NCBI RefSeq assembly: GCF_017832975.1
Contig: NZ_JAFIBI010000001.1
Location: forward strand, 1,426,001-1,490,000
DNA length: 64,000 bases
DNA from: Arthrobacter sp. PvP023
GTDB taxonomy: Bacteria; Actinomycetota; Actinomycetes; Actinomycetales; Micrococcaceae
Direction of reading: 5' to 3'
Both the position numbers and the translations under genes were made by a program. Below the pieces are notes generated by a model that did not search any database, had not been told where the DNA came from, and saw only the letters and a list, made by a program, of their open reading frames with translations. Position 1 is the first letter of the stretch. Each line of letters begins with the position of its first letter. This document shows positions 9,022 through 18,221 of this stretch, piece by piece.

Positions 9022-10527
9022 ATGAGCGAAACGAAAGTGTTCCTGCTGCCGGACCTGGGCGAAGGCCTCACGGAAGCCGAACTGGTGAACTGGCTCGTGG
9101 CCGTGGGCGACGAAATCCGCGTCGACCAGCCCATCGCCGAGGTTGAGACGGCGAAGTCCATGGTGGAGGTCCCATCCCCGTATGCCGGCACCGTTGCCGT
9201 CCTCCACGGCGAGCCAGGCCAGACCCTCGACGTCGGGAAGCCGCTGATCTCGGTCACGCCCATTGGATCCCCGGCGGCAGGGCCGTACGATTCCAAGACC
9301 CCGGTAGTGGAGCCTGTCGTAACCGAGGCTTCCGCATCTGTCGCGGCCGAAACGTATCGTGATGAGGAAAAAGCCGGCTCTGGCAATGTCCTCATCGGGT
9401 ATGGAACACCAGGCGGGCACGGCGTCGCCCGGCGCACTCGGGCACGTAAACAGCCGGTTGGCGGGGCCGTCGAGAGCGGTGCTGCCGCAACCACGGTCAG
9501 GGAAGCGGAGAAGGCTGCCGACGATCTCCTTCTTCTGCGCACCCGCGTGCCGGGCAAACTCGGAGCGGTGATTTCGCCGCTGGTCCGCAGGATGGCCCGC
9601 GACCATGGGGTTGATTTGGGGGGACTCCAAGGGTCGGGTGCAAGCGGGCTGATCATGCGCAAGGATGTCGAGGCGGCGATCGCTCCCGCCCCGGCGGTTG
9701 AGCCGCGTCGGGTCGCTGAGCCTGCCGAAGCGCGACTTTCGATGGCTGAGACGCGTTCCGTGGTTGAACCTGTCGAAACCGGTGCGGAGACCGACTCGCG
9801 CACAGGCCTCGGCGTCACCGCCCGGACGCCGGTCCGCGGCGTTCGCAAGGCTGTTGCAGCGAACATGACCCGAAGCCGCTCGGAGATCCCGGAAGCCACG
9901 GTGTGGGTCGACGTTGACGCCACAGCCCTCGTGGAGATGCGTGCGGCCTTGAAGAAGGCGGACCCGCACAACACCCCCGGCTTGATGGCATTCATCGCGC
10001 GGTTTGTCACCGCTGGATTGAAGAAGTACCCGGAGCTGAACACCAGAATTGTCACCACGGAGGACGCCGCGGGCGGGGAGAGCCAAGAGATCGTCGCGTT
10101 CGACGGCGTCAACCTGGGCTTCGCCGCGCAGACGGACCGCGGACTGATGGTGCCGTCAATACGCAACGCGGACAAGATGAGTGCGCGTGAGTTGGATACC
10201 GAAATCCGACGCCTCACCGCAGTCGTACGCGAGGGCAAGGCGACACCGTCCGAGCTGGGCAGCGGCACCTTCACGCTGAACAACTACGGGGTCTTCGGAG
10301 TTGATGGCTCAGCAGCGATCATCAACCACCCGGAAGTGGGGATCCTCGGCATGGGACGCATTATCGACAAGCCGTGGGTCGTTAATGGTGAGCTTGCAGT
10401 CCGTAAGGTCACCGAACTGACGCTTACATTTGATCACCGTGTATGTGACGGTGGTACGGCGGGCGGGTTCCTGCGATACGTGGCCGATGCGATTGAGAAC
10501 CCGGGCACAGTGCTAGCTGAAATGTAG
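9022..10527 (+). CDS. bkdC: Dihydrolipoamide acyltransferase (E2) of the keto-acid dehydrogenase complex
   Basis: 501 residues from the ATG at 9022, 4 bp after E1beta. One lipoyl domain (1-80) has its lipoylated lysine in VETAKSMVE (K45). A long linker follows, then the peripheral subunit-binding domain (about 185-225, ISPLVRRMARDHGVDLGGLQ), a second Pro/Glu/Ala-rich linker (225-265) and the catalytic core (270-501) with DHRVCDGG, whose His472 and Asp476 are the active-site pair. E2 forms the oligomeric core and moves acyl groups to CoA. Oddities: the second linker is encoded partly by a REP-like repeat, and the last 324 bp have a diverged second copy at 18222-18545 whose codon choice is more GC-rich than this one. 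No E3 gene is in the window. Confidence 0.93.
   Translation: MSETKVFLLPDLGEGLTEAELVNWLVAVGDEIRVDQPIAEVETAKSMVEVPSPYAGTVAVLHGEPGQTLDVGKPLISVTPIGSPAAGPYDSKTPVVEPVVTEASASVAAETYRDEEKAGSGNVLIGYGTPGGHGVARRTRARKQPVGGAVESGAAATTVREAEKAADDLLLLRTRVPGKLGAVISPLVRRMARDHGVDLGGLQGSGASGLIMRKDVEAAIAPAPAVEPRRVAEPAEARLSMAETRSVVEPVETGAETDSRTGLGVTARTPVRGVRKAVAANMTRSRSEIPEATVWVDVDATALVEMRAALKKADPHNTPGLMAFIARFVTAGLKKYPELNTRIVTTEDAAGGESQEIVAFDGVNLGFAAQTDRGLMVPSIRNADKMSARELDTEIRRLTAVVREGKATPSELGSGTFTLNNYGVFGVDGSAAIINHPEVGILGMGRIIDKPWVVNGELAVRKVTELTLTFDHRVCDGGTAGGFLRYVADAIENPGTVLAEM
9697..9780 (+). repeat. REP-like palindrome units inside the E2 linker
   Basis: Two related units, GGTTGAGCC...GCTGAGCCTGCCGAAG and GGTTGAACCTGTCGAAACC, resemble the extragenic GGTTGAGCCTGTCGAAAC palindromes familiar from Micrococcaceae and related genomes. 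Here they are in frame and encode repeated VEP/AEP/VEPVET residues in the flexible linker between the subunit-binding and catalytic domains. The resemblance to the dispersed family is from memory and would need a genome-wide count. Confidence 0.55.
10204..10527 (+). repeat. E2 3'-end, first member of a diverged direct repeat
   Basis: This 324-bp segment, starting at the codons for RRLTAVV, aligns without gaps to 18222-18545. The copies are clearly homologous but differ mainly at third positions; this one ends TAG, the other TGA. Codons such as GTT AAT GGT and CTT ACA TTT are frequent here but replaced by C/G-ending codons in the other copy. Confidence 0.8.
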
Positions 10528-10864
10528 AAAACTTTCAGCCTCTCGCGGCGCGAGCATACGCGGGTCGACGGATGGACTTCTTCGCCAAACGTGTTTGCTG
10601 ATGGATATACGCCACGTGAGCTTTACCCGGCTCGACCGGCGCCGATAAGTGAAGCCTCCCGTATGACTCTTGTCAGTGCCCCAGTAGCCCGTGAGTTATG
10701 GGCGGGAGTTCGTGCGTCAAAGACGAGTACCTGCACACAGAGTCTCATGCCTATTCTCGAGCCATGATTCCAATTCTGCTTCGATTGTTCGCAGCTGGCC
10801 CTAGATGCCGGTTTTGTCGCAGGCCGGTCCACCGTAGACCTCCTCCTGTGTTTTGTGTCGGTGC
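10528..10864. other. Intergenic, no gene recognised
   Basis: 337 bp between the E2 stop and the IS30 inverted repeat. Short open frames on both strands lack ribosome-binding sites or recognisable protein character. No clear terminator hairpin with a U-tract follows E2. Confidence 0.4.
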
Positions 10865-12223
10865 GGTCGAAAACTGAGCCATTGTGACGGCTTGGCGTCT
10901 AGTGGTCGTTGCAACACCTTAGCTTTTAGGAGTTGCAATTGGCAGACATGAAAAGACCAAGAAAGTCCCGGGGCGCCCCTCCAAAGAACGCTGCCCGGGC
11001 TCACTATGATCAGCTGATGAAACAGGGGATGGGCAATTCCGAAGCGTGCCGGATCGTAGGAATCAGCCGTAGTTCCGGCACTCGCTGGCGGCACGGACAT
11101 ACGGTCGTTCTGAAGTCCGGAGACATCAAGAAGTACGCTCCCATCTCCCATCAGAGGCCGGCCGTGATCTCCGCCAGATTTCTCTCCGAGTCGGAACGCA
11201 TCACGATCGCGGACCTGTTGCATGCCCGGCGCAGCATCCGTGCCATTGCCCTGGAGCTGGGGCGTAGTCCGTCTACCGTGAGCAGGGAGATCCGCCGGAA
11301 CATCCACGAACCCTCTGGCAACTACCGTCCGCGGACGGCCCAGCGCAGTGCCGAGCGCAGACGGAGCCGTCACCGAAACGGGAAGATCGCGAGCAACCCG
11401 GAGCTGAGGGAGTTCGTGCGCGAACACCTGAAACAACGCTGGAGCCCCCGCCAGATCAGCAACCGTCTGCGCGCTGACTTCCCGGGACAGCCAGAAATGC
11501 ACATCGTGCCTGAGACCGTCTATCAGGCCCTCTACGGGCGCGAAAGCCTGGACCTAGCCGTGGATCCTGCCGTCTCCCTGCGCAGCGGACGTACCGGTCG
11601 CCGGCCACGCCGCCGGAAGGAACACCCGACCAGGCGCTTCCCGGACATGGTCATGATCCGGGACAGGCCTGCGGAAGTGATCGGCAGATTAGTACCAGGG
11701 CATTGGGAGGGGGACTTAATTATCGGAAAGGGCAGCCGCTCGGCCATCGCCACACTGGTCGAACGGACGACTCGCTTTATCATCCTCGTGCATCTGGCGG
11801 GAAACCGCGGTGCTGAGAATCTGCGCGACCGGCTGACAGAAACGATGAGCCCGCTCCCGGCCCATCTGCGCCGTTCCCTTACTTGGGATCAGGGCACTGA
11901 AATGGCTTGCCACCAGGATTTCACGCGGCAGACGCTAATCCCGGTGTACTTCTGTGACCCCGCGAGCCCCTGGCAGCGCGGATCAAACGAGAACACCAAT
12001 GGCCTACTCCGCCAGTACTTCCCGAAAGGAACAGACCTGGGCGTCCACAGCCCCGAACACCTCACAATGGTCGCCGCTGAACTCAACCGCAGGCCACGCG
12101 AAGTCCTGGGTTGGAAGAGTCCTATGGAGCACTTGGCTAGACTGACTTCACCGGCGATAGAACCATAAACCGTTGCAACGACCGCTGAATTCCGCCGCCC
12201 ACAAAATGGCTCAGTTTTCGACC
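10865..12223 (+). mobile_element. IS30-family insertion sequence
   Basis: Terminal inverted repeats GGTCGAAAACTGAGCCATT (19 bp, perfect) lie at 10865-10883 and 12205-12223. Homology resumes internally: AGTGGTCGTTGCAAC on the left matches AGCGGTCGTTGCAAC (reverse complement of the right end), so each end is an imperfect ~55-bp inverted repeat. One transposase gene fills the interior. I could not see an unambiguous target-site duplication. It sits 337 bp after the E2 gene. Confidence 0.88.
10933..12168 (+). CDS. IS30-family transposase
   Basis: 411 residues from TTG at 10933 (AGGAG lies directly before it; TTG at 10939 or ATG at 10948 are alternatives). The N-terminus has two helix-turn-helix regions, NSEACRIVGISRSSGTRW (about 32-50) and the IS30-type SIRAIALELGRSPSTVSREI (about 98-118). 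The catalytic region shows GHWEGDLIIGKG (first Asp, about 257), LTWDQGTEM (second Asp, about 319) and SPWQRGSNENTNGLLRQYFP (Glu, about 353), the DDE triad with its conserved surroundings. Length matches intact IS30 transposases and all catalytic residues are present, so the element could be active. Confidence 0.95.
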   Translation: MQLADMKRPRKSRGAPPKNAARAHYDQLMKQGMGNSEACRIVGISRSSGTRWRHGHTVVLKSGDIKKYAPISHQRPAVISARFLSESERITIADLLHARRSIRAIALELGRSPSTVSREIRRNIHEPSGNYRPRTAQRSAERRRSRHRNGKIASNPELREFVREHLKQRWSPRQISNRLRADFPGQPEMHIVPETVYQALYGRESLDLAVDPAVSLRSGRTGRRPRRRKEHPTRRFPDMVMIRDRPAEVIGRLVPGHWEGDLIIGKGSRSAIATLVERTTRFIILVHLAGNRGAENLRDRLTETMSPLPAHLRRSLTWDQGTEMACHQDFTRQTLIPVYFCDPASPWQRGSNENTNGLLRQYFPKGTDLGVHSPEHLTMVAAELNRRPREVLGWKSPMEHLARLTSPAIEP

Positions 12224-13071
12224 AGCGCTGACATTTTGTTCACGTGCATGTTGGGAGACGTGGGATTATATGCGGGTTCACAACGTGCAGGCATCACGGA
12301 CGTTCAACCTCTGGATGAAACAGCTCGCGATTCTTGACCGAAAACATCAATGATAATTCCGTCTCAGCACTGACAACCGTGTGCTCTCGTCTTTGGGAAC
12401 CTAAGCGGGATGCGCTTGCGCGGAATCCGGCGTTTTGAGTGCAGCGCACCTGAAGCGCAGGGTTCCTGTGGGCCCCAGAATACGGTGAGACGTTCGTGCC
12501 CAGCCTGGATACTTGCCTCTCGGGCGGGAAAAATTGTTGGACAGGAGCCCGAGTTCCCCGTGGGCTGCCGGTAGGGAAACTTTGAGTAGGGACACCGTCT
12601 CTGCGGACACGATCAACAACGACGGCGACCATTCAAGAGAGCGAGGGCTTTCGTTGGATAACGGATTCCGGACGATACGCGGCCGCCGATTCTGCGGTTG
12701 ATTTTCCCTTAGGACCGCGTCAGGAAAATGGGCGCCTTTGGCCATTGACGAATGAGGACGTCAGCTTACCGAGAACGACACTTTTTCCGACGTACGATCT
12801 CGATTTGCAGGCACCCCATGCCCACGCGATCCTCGAAGTCGGCGGCACCGGTAGTGCCGACAGCGAACGTCGGCGATGAGTCGCAATTCTTGGTTTTTGT
12901 CGCACATCAGGTGATCGAGCCTCAGCAGGCACGGCCCGAAGTGAAATTCTTCAGAGAATGATCATCCTGAAGATCCAGGATGGAGTCACTAGCACTGCCG
13001 CGGCCGACTTTGGCTATTCTGTGTTTCGTCGACAGGTAGACTGGCGCCCGCTGACGAACCTTTGGGGGCCT
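12224..13071. other. 848-bp stretch without a recognisable gene
   Basis: Several short open frames on both strands (for example around 12401-12745 and 12752-12961) lack conserved motifs, signal sequences or ribosome-binding sites. It may be decayed DNA between the IS30 element and the broken acyltransferase. The last 15 bp contain GGGGG, the ribosome-binding site of the next gene. Confidence 0.4.
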
Positions 13072-14151
13072 ATGTCTACCAGTGACGGGACCAAACACGC
13101 CCGCTCCGTCGACCTGCCGCGCCTGACATCATTGCGGTCGTTCGCGGCCCTGGCGGTGTTCGGGTTCCACATCTTCCGATGGACCGAATGGGACGAGGCA
13201 AAGGCAATCGCCGGACATGGGTACGCAGGCGTGGCCTTCTTCTTCATCCTTTCCGGTTTCCTACTAACTTGGTCATTTCGCCCTGAACCGGTCACGTTCT
13301 ATTTCCGCCGATTCGCAAGGCTATACCCCGGTTACTTCATGATGATCATAGTGGCCTAACTAGTCCCGGCGCGAGCTGCGGTGGATTCCCCTGCGGGAGC
13401 CATACTGAGCACTGCCATGCTCCAGGCGTGGGTCCCGAGCGGATCGATCGCATTTGGTGCTAACGGTGTCGGGTGGTCTCTTTCGTGCGAGGCCTTCTTC
13501 TACGCTTTGCTGCCGGTGGTGCTTCCTGCCATTCGGCAATGGAGCCTGACAAAGGTGCTTTCTGTCAGTGCCTCGTGGTGGCTCATCTTGACGATTGCCA
13601 GCACTATCTTGCTCGTGTTAGGCGGTAGATTCCAGTTGGTCGCTTTCACCAATCCGCTGATCCACTCTGAAGAGTTTTTCGTTGGAGTTGCGGCAGCCTT
13701 AGCAATGCAGCGAGGGTGGCGCCCCCGGTTGTCCCTTACGGCAGCAGCAAAATTCGCCTTAGGAGCCTATGCCGCCGTGATGTGGTTGGACGTACCCACG
13801 GGAGGAATCGGTCTGCTTATGGCTCTACCATTTTTGGCAGTCATTGTAAGCGCGGCGGGCGCTGACCTTCAGGGGCGTCGTGGCTGGCTCCCAGCCAAAC
13901 CCCTGATCTACGCGGGGCAGGTATCGTACGCCTTCTACCTGGTTCATGAGTTAGTCATTCTTAACCTTCTAGGGCTACTGCCTGATAGCCTTGCCAAACC
14001 GGTGTTCGCCGTCATCGCCCTCGCTGTAGCCATTTCCTTAGCTATTGCATTACATCACCTTGTCGAGTTGGCCGCGCAACGCTATCTCAGCCGCCTGATG
14101 CGTTCCAGAACACTGCACGCTGAGTCTAGAGTCAACGTCGCTGAGACCTGA
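13072..14151 (+). pseudogene. Acyltransferase-3 (OafA-type) interrupted by an in-frame TAA
   Basis: From ATG 13072 (GGGGG upstream) the frame reads LPRLTSLRSFAALAVFGFHI, the acyltransferase-3 opening, then VAFFFILSGFLLTW and RRFARLYPGYFMMIIVA, where a TAA at 13357-13359 stops it. The same frame continues beyond the stop without any indel: LQAWVPSG, then GWSLSCEAFFYALLPVVLP and a series of membrane segments to 14151. The full family length would be about 360 residues with ten or so TM helices. These enzymes O-acylate surface polysaccharides or lipids. A single nonsense change explains the break; readthrough or sequencing error are alternatives. Confidence 0.85.
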
Positions 14152-14225
14152 TTGCTGGTCGGGCCCAGGAGGTATCATCATATTTTGGGCGGATCTGACC
14201 GTTCAACTAACGGGGGTAGCTGACA

Positions 14226-15614
14226 GTGACATCAGGGTTTGCCATTTTCATGGCCTTGGGGGGTCTCGCATTCTTCTGTTTGACTGTGGCGGCTTTCATC
14301 CGCTGGCCTATGTTGGTTCTCTACGCTGTTGGGGGATTCGCCCTCGCTGCGTGGGAGTTCCCCGCCACGCCTGCCTTGGTTAGTATTGCCGGCACGCAAG
14401 TAAAGCCCGAGGACGCCATTGTGTTCGCGGCACTAGCATCGACGTTTCTTCGTCCGGCGCAAATTTCGCAAGTTATGCGACGGCGTAGCGTACTTTTAGT
14501 TCTGATTTCCGCGTGCTTGGCTCTGTCCCTAGCGGTAGGAACAATCCGGTTCGGGGCTGGTGCTTTTAACGAGTTTCGTGGCTTCCTGTGGCTTATTGGA
14601 CTCTGCGCATGGATGCTTAATCAAGACTGGCAGTCTGAGCAAATGCGGGACGCATTTCGAAGATGGGCGGCGCTAACAGGCCTGGGCCTTTCTGTGCTTT
14701 TCATATTCCATGTAGCAACTTATGGGATGGGGACAGCCGATTCATTCGTCTTGCGGGCGGACGGAACGGAACAAACGGGACGCCCGCTCGTGTCAGGGCA
14801 AGCCTTACTTCTCGCGCTGATCGGGATGCTTCAAGTCGAATCCTCGGTAGGGAGGGGGCGAGGCGGCCAGGTTTGGTTTGGTATCGCATTCGTCGTGCTC
14901 GCGGTGATGAGCCAGCATCGATCCGTTTGGGTTGCCGTGGCTATCGGAATTCTCCTCGTTATTTTTCGTCTCAGAGGAGTCGCCCTCGCTAGGGCGTCGT
15001 TCGGCACCTTCTACGCTTCCGTCCTTATTTTAGGGCTCTACATCTTCGGGGCCCTTGACGGCCTCATTAGTAACTTTACGTACGCGGTCGAGAGCACCGG
15101 GACCTATAACGCGAGGTTGGACACTTGGACATCACTGATTGATGAGTCGGTTCTGAGGGGGCCCTTCTCCGTAATCTTCGGGGAGCCATTCGGGTTCGGT
15201 TATGCTCGTGAAAGCGGGGGCCGGATTGTGACGTTTGCACCCCACAACTGGTACGTGAGTATCTACCTGCGTTTGGGGTTGGTGGGGCTCGCTGCGTTCG
15301 TCATCGTCCTCTTGTCCACGGTCGGCAGACACATGAAGACGCGGGCAGGAGTAGCACCGACAGCCATTCTTCTGTCTATTGCCGTGTACGCATGGTCGTA
15401 CTCCCTGCCCTGGTACCTAGCTCCGCTTTTTGGTTGGTGCATGGCACTGGCTTGGACCCAGGAAACGGACACCATCAAGGCACCCAGAGGCAGAAGCAAA
15501 CGAGCTCCCTCCCCCTATGAGCAAATGGCTGCCAGAGAAGCGACGTTCCCGGCTGCCGCTTCGCTACAGCCAGCCGACGAGGGCCGGCCAGGCTTAGGGC
15601 GCGTTACTCCTTAG
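14226..15614 (+). CDS. O-antigen-ligase-like polytopic membrane protein
   Basis: 462 residues from a GTG at 14226. The protein is almost entirely hydrophobic helices, roughly ten to twelve, separated by short loops, with one larger extracytoplasmic loop near 260-350 holding GFGYARESGGR and FAPHNWYVSIYLRLG. An H-N pair followed by Y/L near the start of the next helix is characteristic of the Wzy_C/O-antigen ligase superfamily. The C-terminal 60 residues are charged and cytoplasmic. It probably polymerises or ligates an EPS unit, complementing the glycosyltransferases at the left end. A hairpin terminator follows. Codon use is less GC-biased than the neighbouring core genes, typical of surface-glycan loci. 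Confidence 0.75.
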   Translation: MTSGFAIFMALGGLAFFCLTVAAFIRWPMLVLYAVGGFALAAWEFPATPALVSIAGTQVKPEDAIVFAALASTFLRPAQISQVMRRRSVLLVLISACLALSLAVGTIRFGAGAFNEFRGFLWLIGLCAWMLNQDWQSEQMRDAFRRWAALTGLGLSVLFIFHVATYGMGTADSFVLRADGTEQTGRPLVSGQALLLALIGMLQVESSVGRGRGGQVWFGIAFVVLAVMSQHRSVWVAVAIGILLVIFRLRGVALARASFGTFYASVLILGLYIFGALDGLISNFTYAVESTGTYNARLDTWTSLIDESVLRGPFSVIFGEPFGFGYARESGGRIVTFAPHNWYVSIYLRLGLVGLAAFVIVLLSTVGRHMKTRAGVAPTAILLSIAVYAWSYSLPWYLAPLFGWCMALAWTQETDTIKAPRGRSKRAPSPYEQMAAREATFPAAASLQPADEGRPGLGRVTP

Positions 15615-15633
15615 ACTGCGCCGATCAGTCTCA

Positions 15634-15667
15634 GCCAGCCCGGGCCCAGACGGTTGTATGGGCTGGC
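15634..15667 (+). terminator. Stem-loop after the O-antigen-ligase-like gene
   Basis: GCCAGCCC (15634-15641) pairs with GGGCTGGC (15660-15667) across an 18-nt loop, 20 bp after the stop. There is no strong U-tract, common in high-GC actinobacteria. Confidence 0.5.
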
Positions 15668-15857
15668 GTGCCGCAGGTGCGAGGTGTGGTGGTCCTGGCA
15701 CGCGCATCCTGAAATAGTAGTGCCGGATTGAGTGCCAGCAGCTATTACTCAAGCGCAAAGGTCTAGGTGCAGCTATCGCTTTGGCTTCCCCGCATTCCGA
15801 GTTTCCGCAGCCCGTGTTGAAGGTCCCGTAGTCTCCGGGCAGAACCGCGTGGGTGGA

Positions 15858-16001
15858 TCACGATCGTAGTTCTGAGTGCTCAGCGCACCTGACGCTGACC
15901 ACCGCGGTGCCATTGCTGCCTTCGGACGATCCGTAGGAGGTGACATGGTTCGTGGTGACGCCGCATTTGGCACAGAAAATCTTGTGCTGTTTAGTAGCCA
16001 T
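15858..16001 (-). CDS. Small zinc-ribbon-like protein (47 residues), uncertain
   Basis: From ATG 16001 the frame gives MATKQHKIFCAKCGVTT followed by a Ser/Gly-rich loop and VSVRCAEHSEL. The CxxC plus the C-x2-H near the end form a plausible four-ligand zinc site in a tiny protein. No strong ribosome-binding site is visible, and the open frame continues upstream through a hydrophobic stretch that might be the true N-terminus of a membrane-anchored version. It lies in decayed DNA, so it may be a remnant. Confidence 0.35.
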   Translation of the reverse strand: MATKQHKIFCAKCGVTTNHVTSYGSSEGSNGTAVVSVRCAEHSELRS

Positions 16002-16269
16002 AGCCAGATCATAAGCAGTCGCAGGTTTCGCCTGGGTTACCGCAACGGAACAAAAGGTGTGGAGCAATATCAGAGGAACAAAAATCAGAGCAACAACTGG
16101 ACGCCCCGTCACCACGAGCCACCTCGACTGGAGAATGTTGGTGACGGCGTCGGGAGCGGCGCCACTTCCAGCCGTAGCGCTCGAACGGACCGACAAGGCG
16201 CCAGAACCCCGCCTACCATAATGAGCGAGATGCACAGCCAGGTCGGCGTATGCGCGCCACTCTGTCACA
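16002..16269. other. Degenerate stretch between small ORF and TetR remnant
   Basis: No intact gene. The minus strand encodes a hydrophobic segment in frame with the 47-residue ORF; the plus strand should hold the missing N-terminal HTH of the TetR remnant but shows no such sequence. Confidence 0.35.
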
Positions 16270-16782
16270 TAGCCGTGCCCACCTACGGGTTCGATGCGCT
16301 GACAGACCGGGCCGTCGCGGTGGCTGCTCTACAGGGTCCTGGCGCGATTCACCGCTCCACCGGAAACTGCTGCTTGGCAGGACGACCTGGCGGCGTTCGC
16401 GCGCCATCACCGTCAGATGCTGCACGTTCACCCGTGGGCCGTCACCCCGCTGACCGGCCACTCCTATCCGGGAGCGAACGCGCTGCCCATCGGCGAAGCC
16501 GCACTGCGCATCCTGCAGCAGGCAGGCATCACGGGGGACGCCGCCGTCGCCGCCTTCAGCGGAATCGTGGCACTGAACTACGGCTGGTCCTCCTTCGTTC
16601 TGGCCCGCGAGGCAGCCGACGCCGCCAGCGGCGGGGGAGCGGTGCAGCTGGCGCCGCCGCCGCCGGAGTTTCCGCTCACCGCGGAGGCGGCCGGCCCCAT
16701 GAACCGCTACGGGAGTGAAGACCACTACGAGTGGACGCTGAAACAGCTGCTCGCCGGGATCGAAGCCGACAGTCGGCGTTAG
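16270..16782 (+). pseudogene. TetR-family regulator remnant, C-terminal domain only
   Basis: The best part is 16381-16782 in one frame: DDLAAFARHHRQMLHVHPWA, then GEAALRILQQAGITGDAAVA and FSGIVALNYGWSSFVL, the ligand-binding domain pattern of TetR_C proteins. Upstream, the same frame gives WLLYRVLARFTAPP and then hits stops, while a different frame at about 16275-16320 continues the homologous-looking VPTYGFDALTDRAVA, so a frameshift lies near 16320. No DNA-binding HTH is present. It converges on the TMEM175-type remnant, ending base-to-base with it. Probably non-functional. Confidence 0.65.
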
Positions 16783-17412
16783 CCGTCGCCCTGCGCCCTG
16801 CGCCCGGGGCTCGGACCGGGCGGACATCCAGCGTGACAGCCACGATGCCGGCAGGAGCAGCAGCCACAGCAGCGGCGTGTACGCGTTCAGGAAGAACGCG
16901 GCCGGAATGCTGAGCAGGAAGACCACCGGCACAGCCATGCGGGCGCTAAACACCCGCCGGTGCACATGCGCGGCCATCCCAGGATCCATGAGCTTCGCAT
17001 GCCGGGGGTAACTCCAGATCACGGCCATCAGCAGGTGGATCGCGGCGATGTTGGCGGCGTGCAGAATGCTGGGCCATGGCGTGGGGTCGTCCCCGTATTC
17101 GCTGAGGACCGAGCTGGGCGTCGGGAGCATGGCGATGAAGAACAGCAGGGCCAGGTTCAGCCATGCCAGCAGCGGATTGAAATGGCGGATCAGCGCGAAA
17201 TCCGAATGGTGGGACAGCCACGTCTTGGCGATGATCACAAACGACAACGCATAGGCGAAAGCTCGGGGAGGGCGTCAATCAGGGCGCCCTCCAGCTGTGC
17301 CGCCGCGATGCCCTCGGGCAGCTTCAGGTCAAGTGCCAGCAGGGTCAGGGCGATGGCAAAGACGGCGTCACTGAAAAAACACCGTCCGCTCCAGGGACGT
17401 TCCGGATTCCAT
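16783..17412 (-). pseudogene. TMEM175/DUF1211-type membrane protein, frameshifted
   Basis: From ATG 17412 the family signature FSDAVFAIALTLLALDLKLP, which forms the first pore helix, is reached only by removing one base in an A6 run at 17374-17379 (extra T on the coding strand). A second shift near 17260 is needed to pass into AYALSFVIIAKTWLSHHSDF and the following helices (LNLALLFFIAMLP, ANIAAIHLLMAVIW, AFFLNAYTPLLWLLLLPAS). Family members are potassium-selective channels of about 200 residues. Two or three indels make this non-functional as written. Confidence 0.7.
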
Positions 17413-17594
17413 GCGGCACCTTCGCTTCCTCGGCCGGGCAACTCAAGTACGGCACAGGTTACTCGCCTGCGCCGGACAAGGCGATGACCGCTGTTTTGGT
17501 CCGCCGCCGCGTGCCTTTCATCAGGCTTCCACCAGCAAGGCGTGGCTAGAATCGAGGCCTACGATCGCCGGAACGCATGAATACGGAGAAAAGA

Positions 17595-18099
17595 ATGTCG
17601 CGATGGATGGAGGTCGGCCAGGGCAACCACGTGCTGACCACCGAAGGCTCGAAGCTCAATACCGGACTCATAATCGGCGCCGAACGCGCCATGGTCGGTG
17701 ATCGACACCGGCTGCGGACCACGGCAGGGCCGGGAGATCCTGGCCGCCGTCCGTGAAAAGACCCAGCTGCCGCTGGTGGTGGTGAATACCCATGCCCATT
17801 ACGACCACTTCTTCGGCAACGCCGTCTTCGCTTCCGACGGCGTCACGGAGTTCTACGCCCACGAGAACTGCGCACGCGAAATTGAGGAGAACGGGGACCG
17901 GCAGCGCCGCATGGTCGCCACTCTCGAGCCCGAAATGGCCGCAGGCGAAGGCGCCGACGCCGAACTGGTGGTCCCCAACGCCATCGTTAAGGACCAGCCC
18001 GTCCTGGTGGACCTCGGCGGCCAGACCGTCACCCTCTTCTACCTGGGGCGCGGCCACACCGACGGCGACCTGCTGGTGGGCACCTCCACGGCTCTCTAG
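17595..18099 (+). pseudogene. Truncated, frameshifted copy of the MBL-fold hydrolase at 36902
   Basis: The sequence from about 17517 (78 bp upstream of the ATG) to 18098 is nearly identical to 36825-37398. A 4-bp insertion near 17695 (GGTCGGTGATCG versus GGTGATCG) shifts the frame. After the shift, the metal-binding NTHAHYDH motif is intact, but homology stops at the codons for TSTAL and a TAG follows, so about 110 C-terminal residues are missing, including the last metal ligand. The direction is the same as the intact gene, 19 kb away. Confidence 0.85.
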
Positions 18100-18221
18100 T
18101 CCGGCCTCCGGCGTTACAGCGGCAGCTACTGCGTCGAGTCCGTCGCCCCGCAGACTGTGCTTTGAGCCTCCAGGGATCACGGTCCCGGCCAAACCCCGCG
18201 ACCTGTTCATGGGCACTTGCA

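Noticed and set aside
8911..10283. Long open frames antisense to the E2 gene
   Set aside because: Overlap a gene with complete E2 domains; composition is Arg/Ser-rich shadow.
12224..13071. Several 60-114-residue ORFs on both strands
   Set aside because: No conserved motifs, overlapping each other on opposite strands, and no ribosome-binding sites.
15876..16718. 280-residue plus-strand open frame over the TetR remnant
   Set aside because: Only a short part near 16275-16320 looks like TetR; the rest is an Arg/Gly/Ser-rich shadow of other frames.
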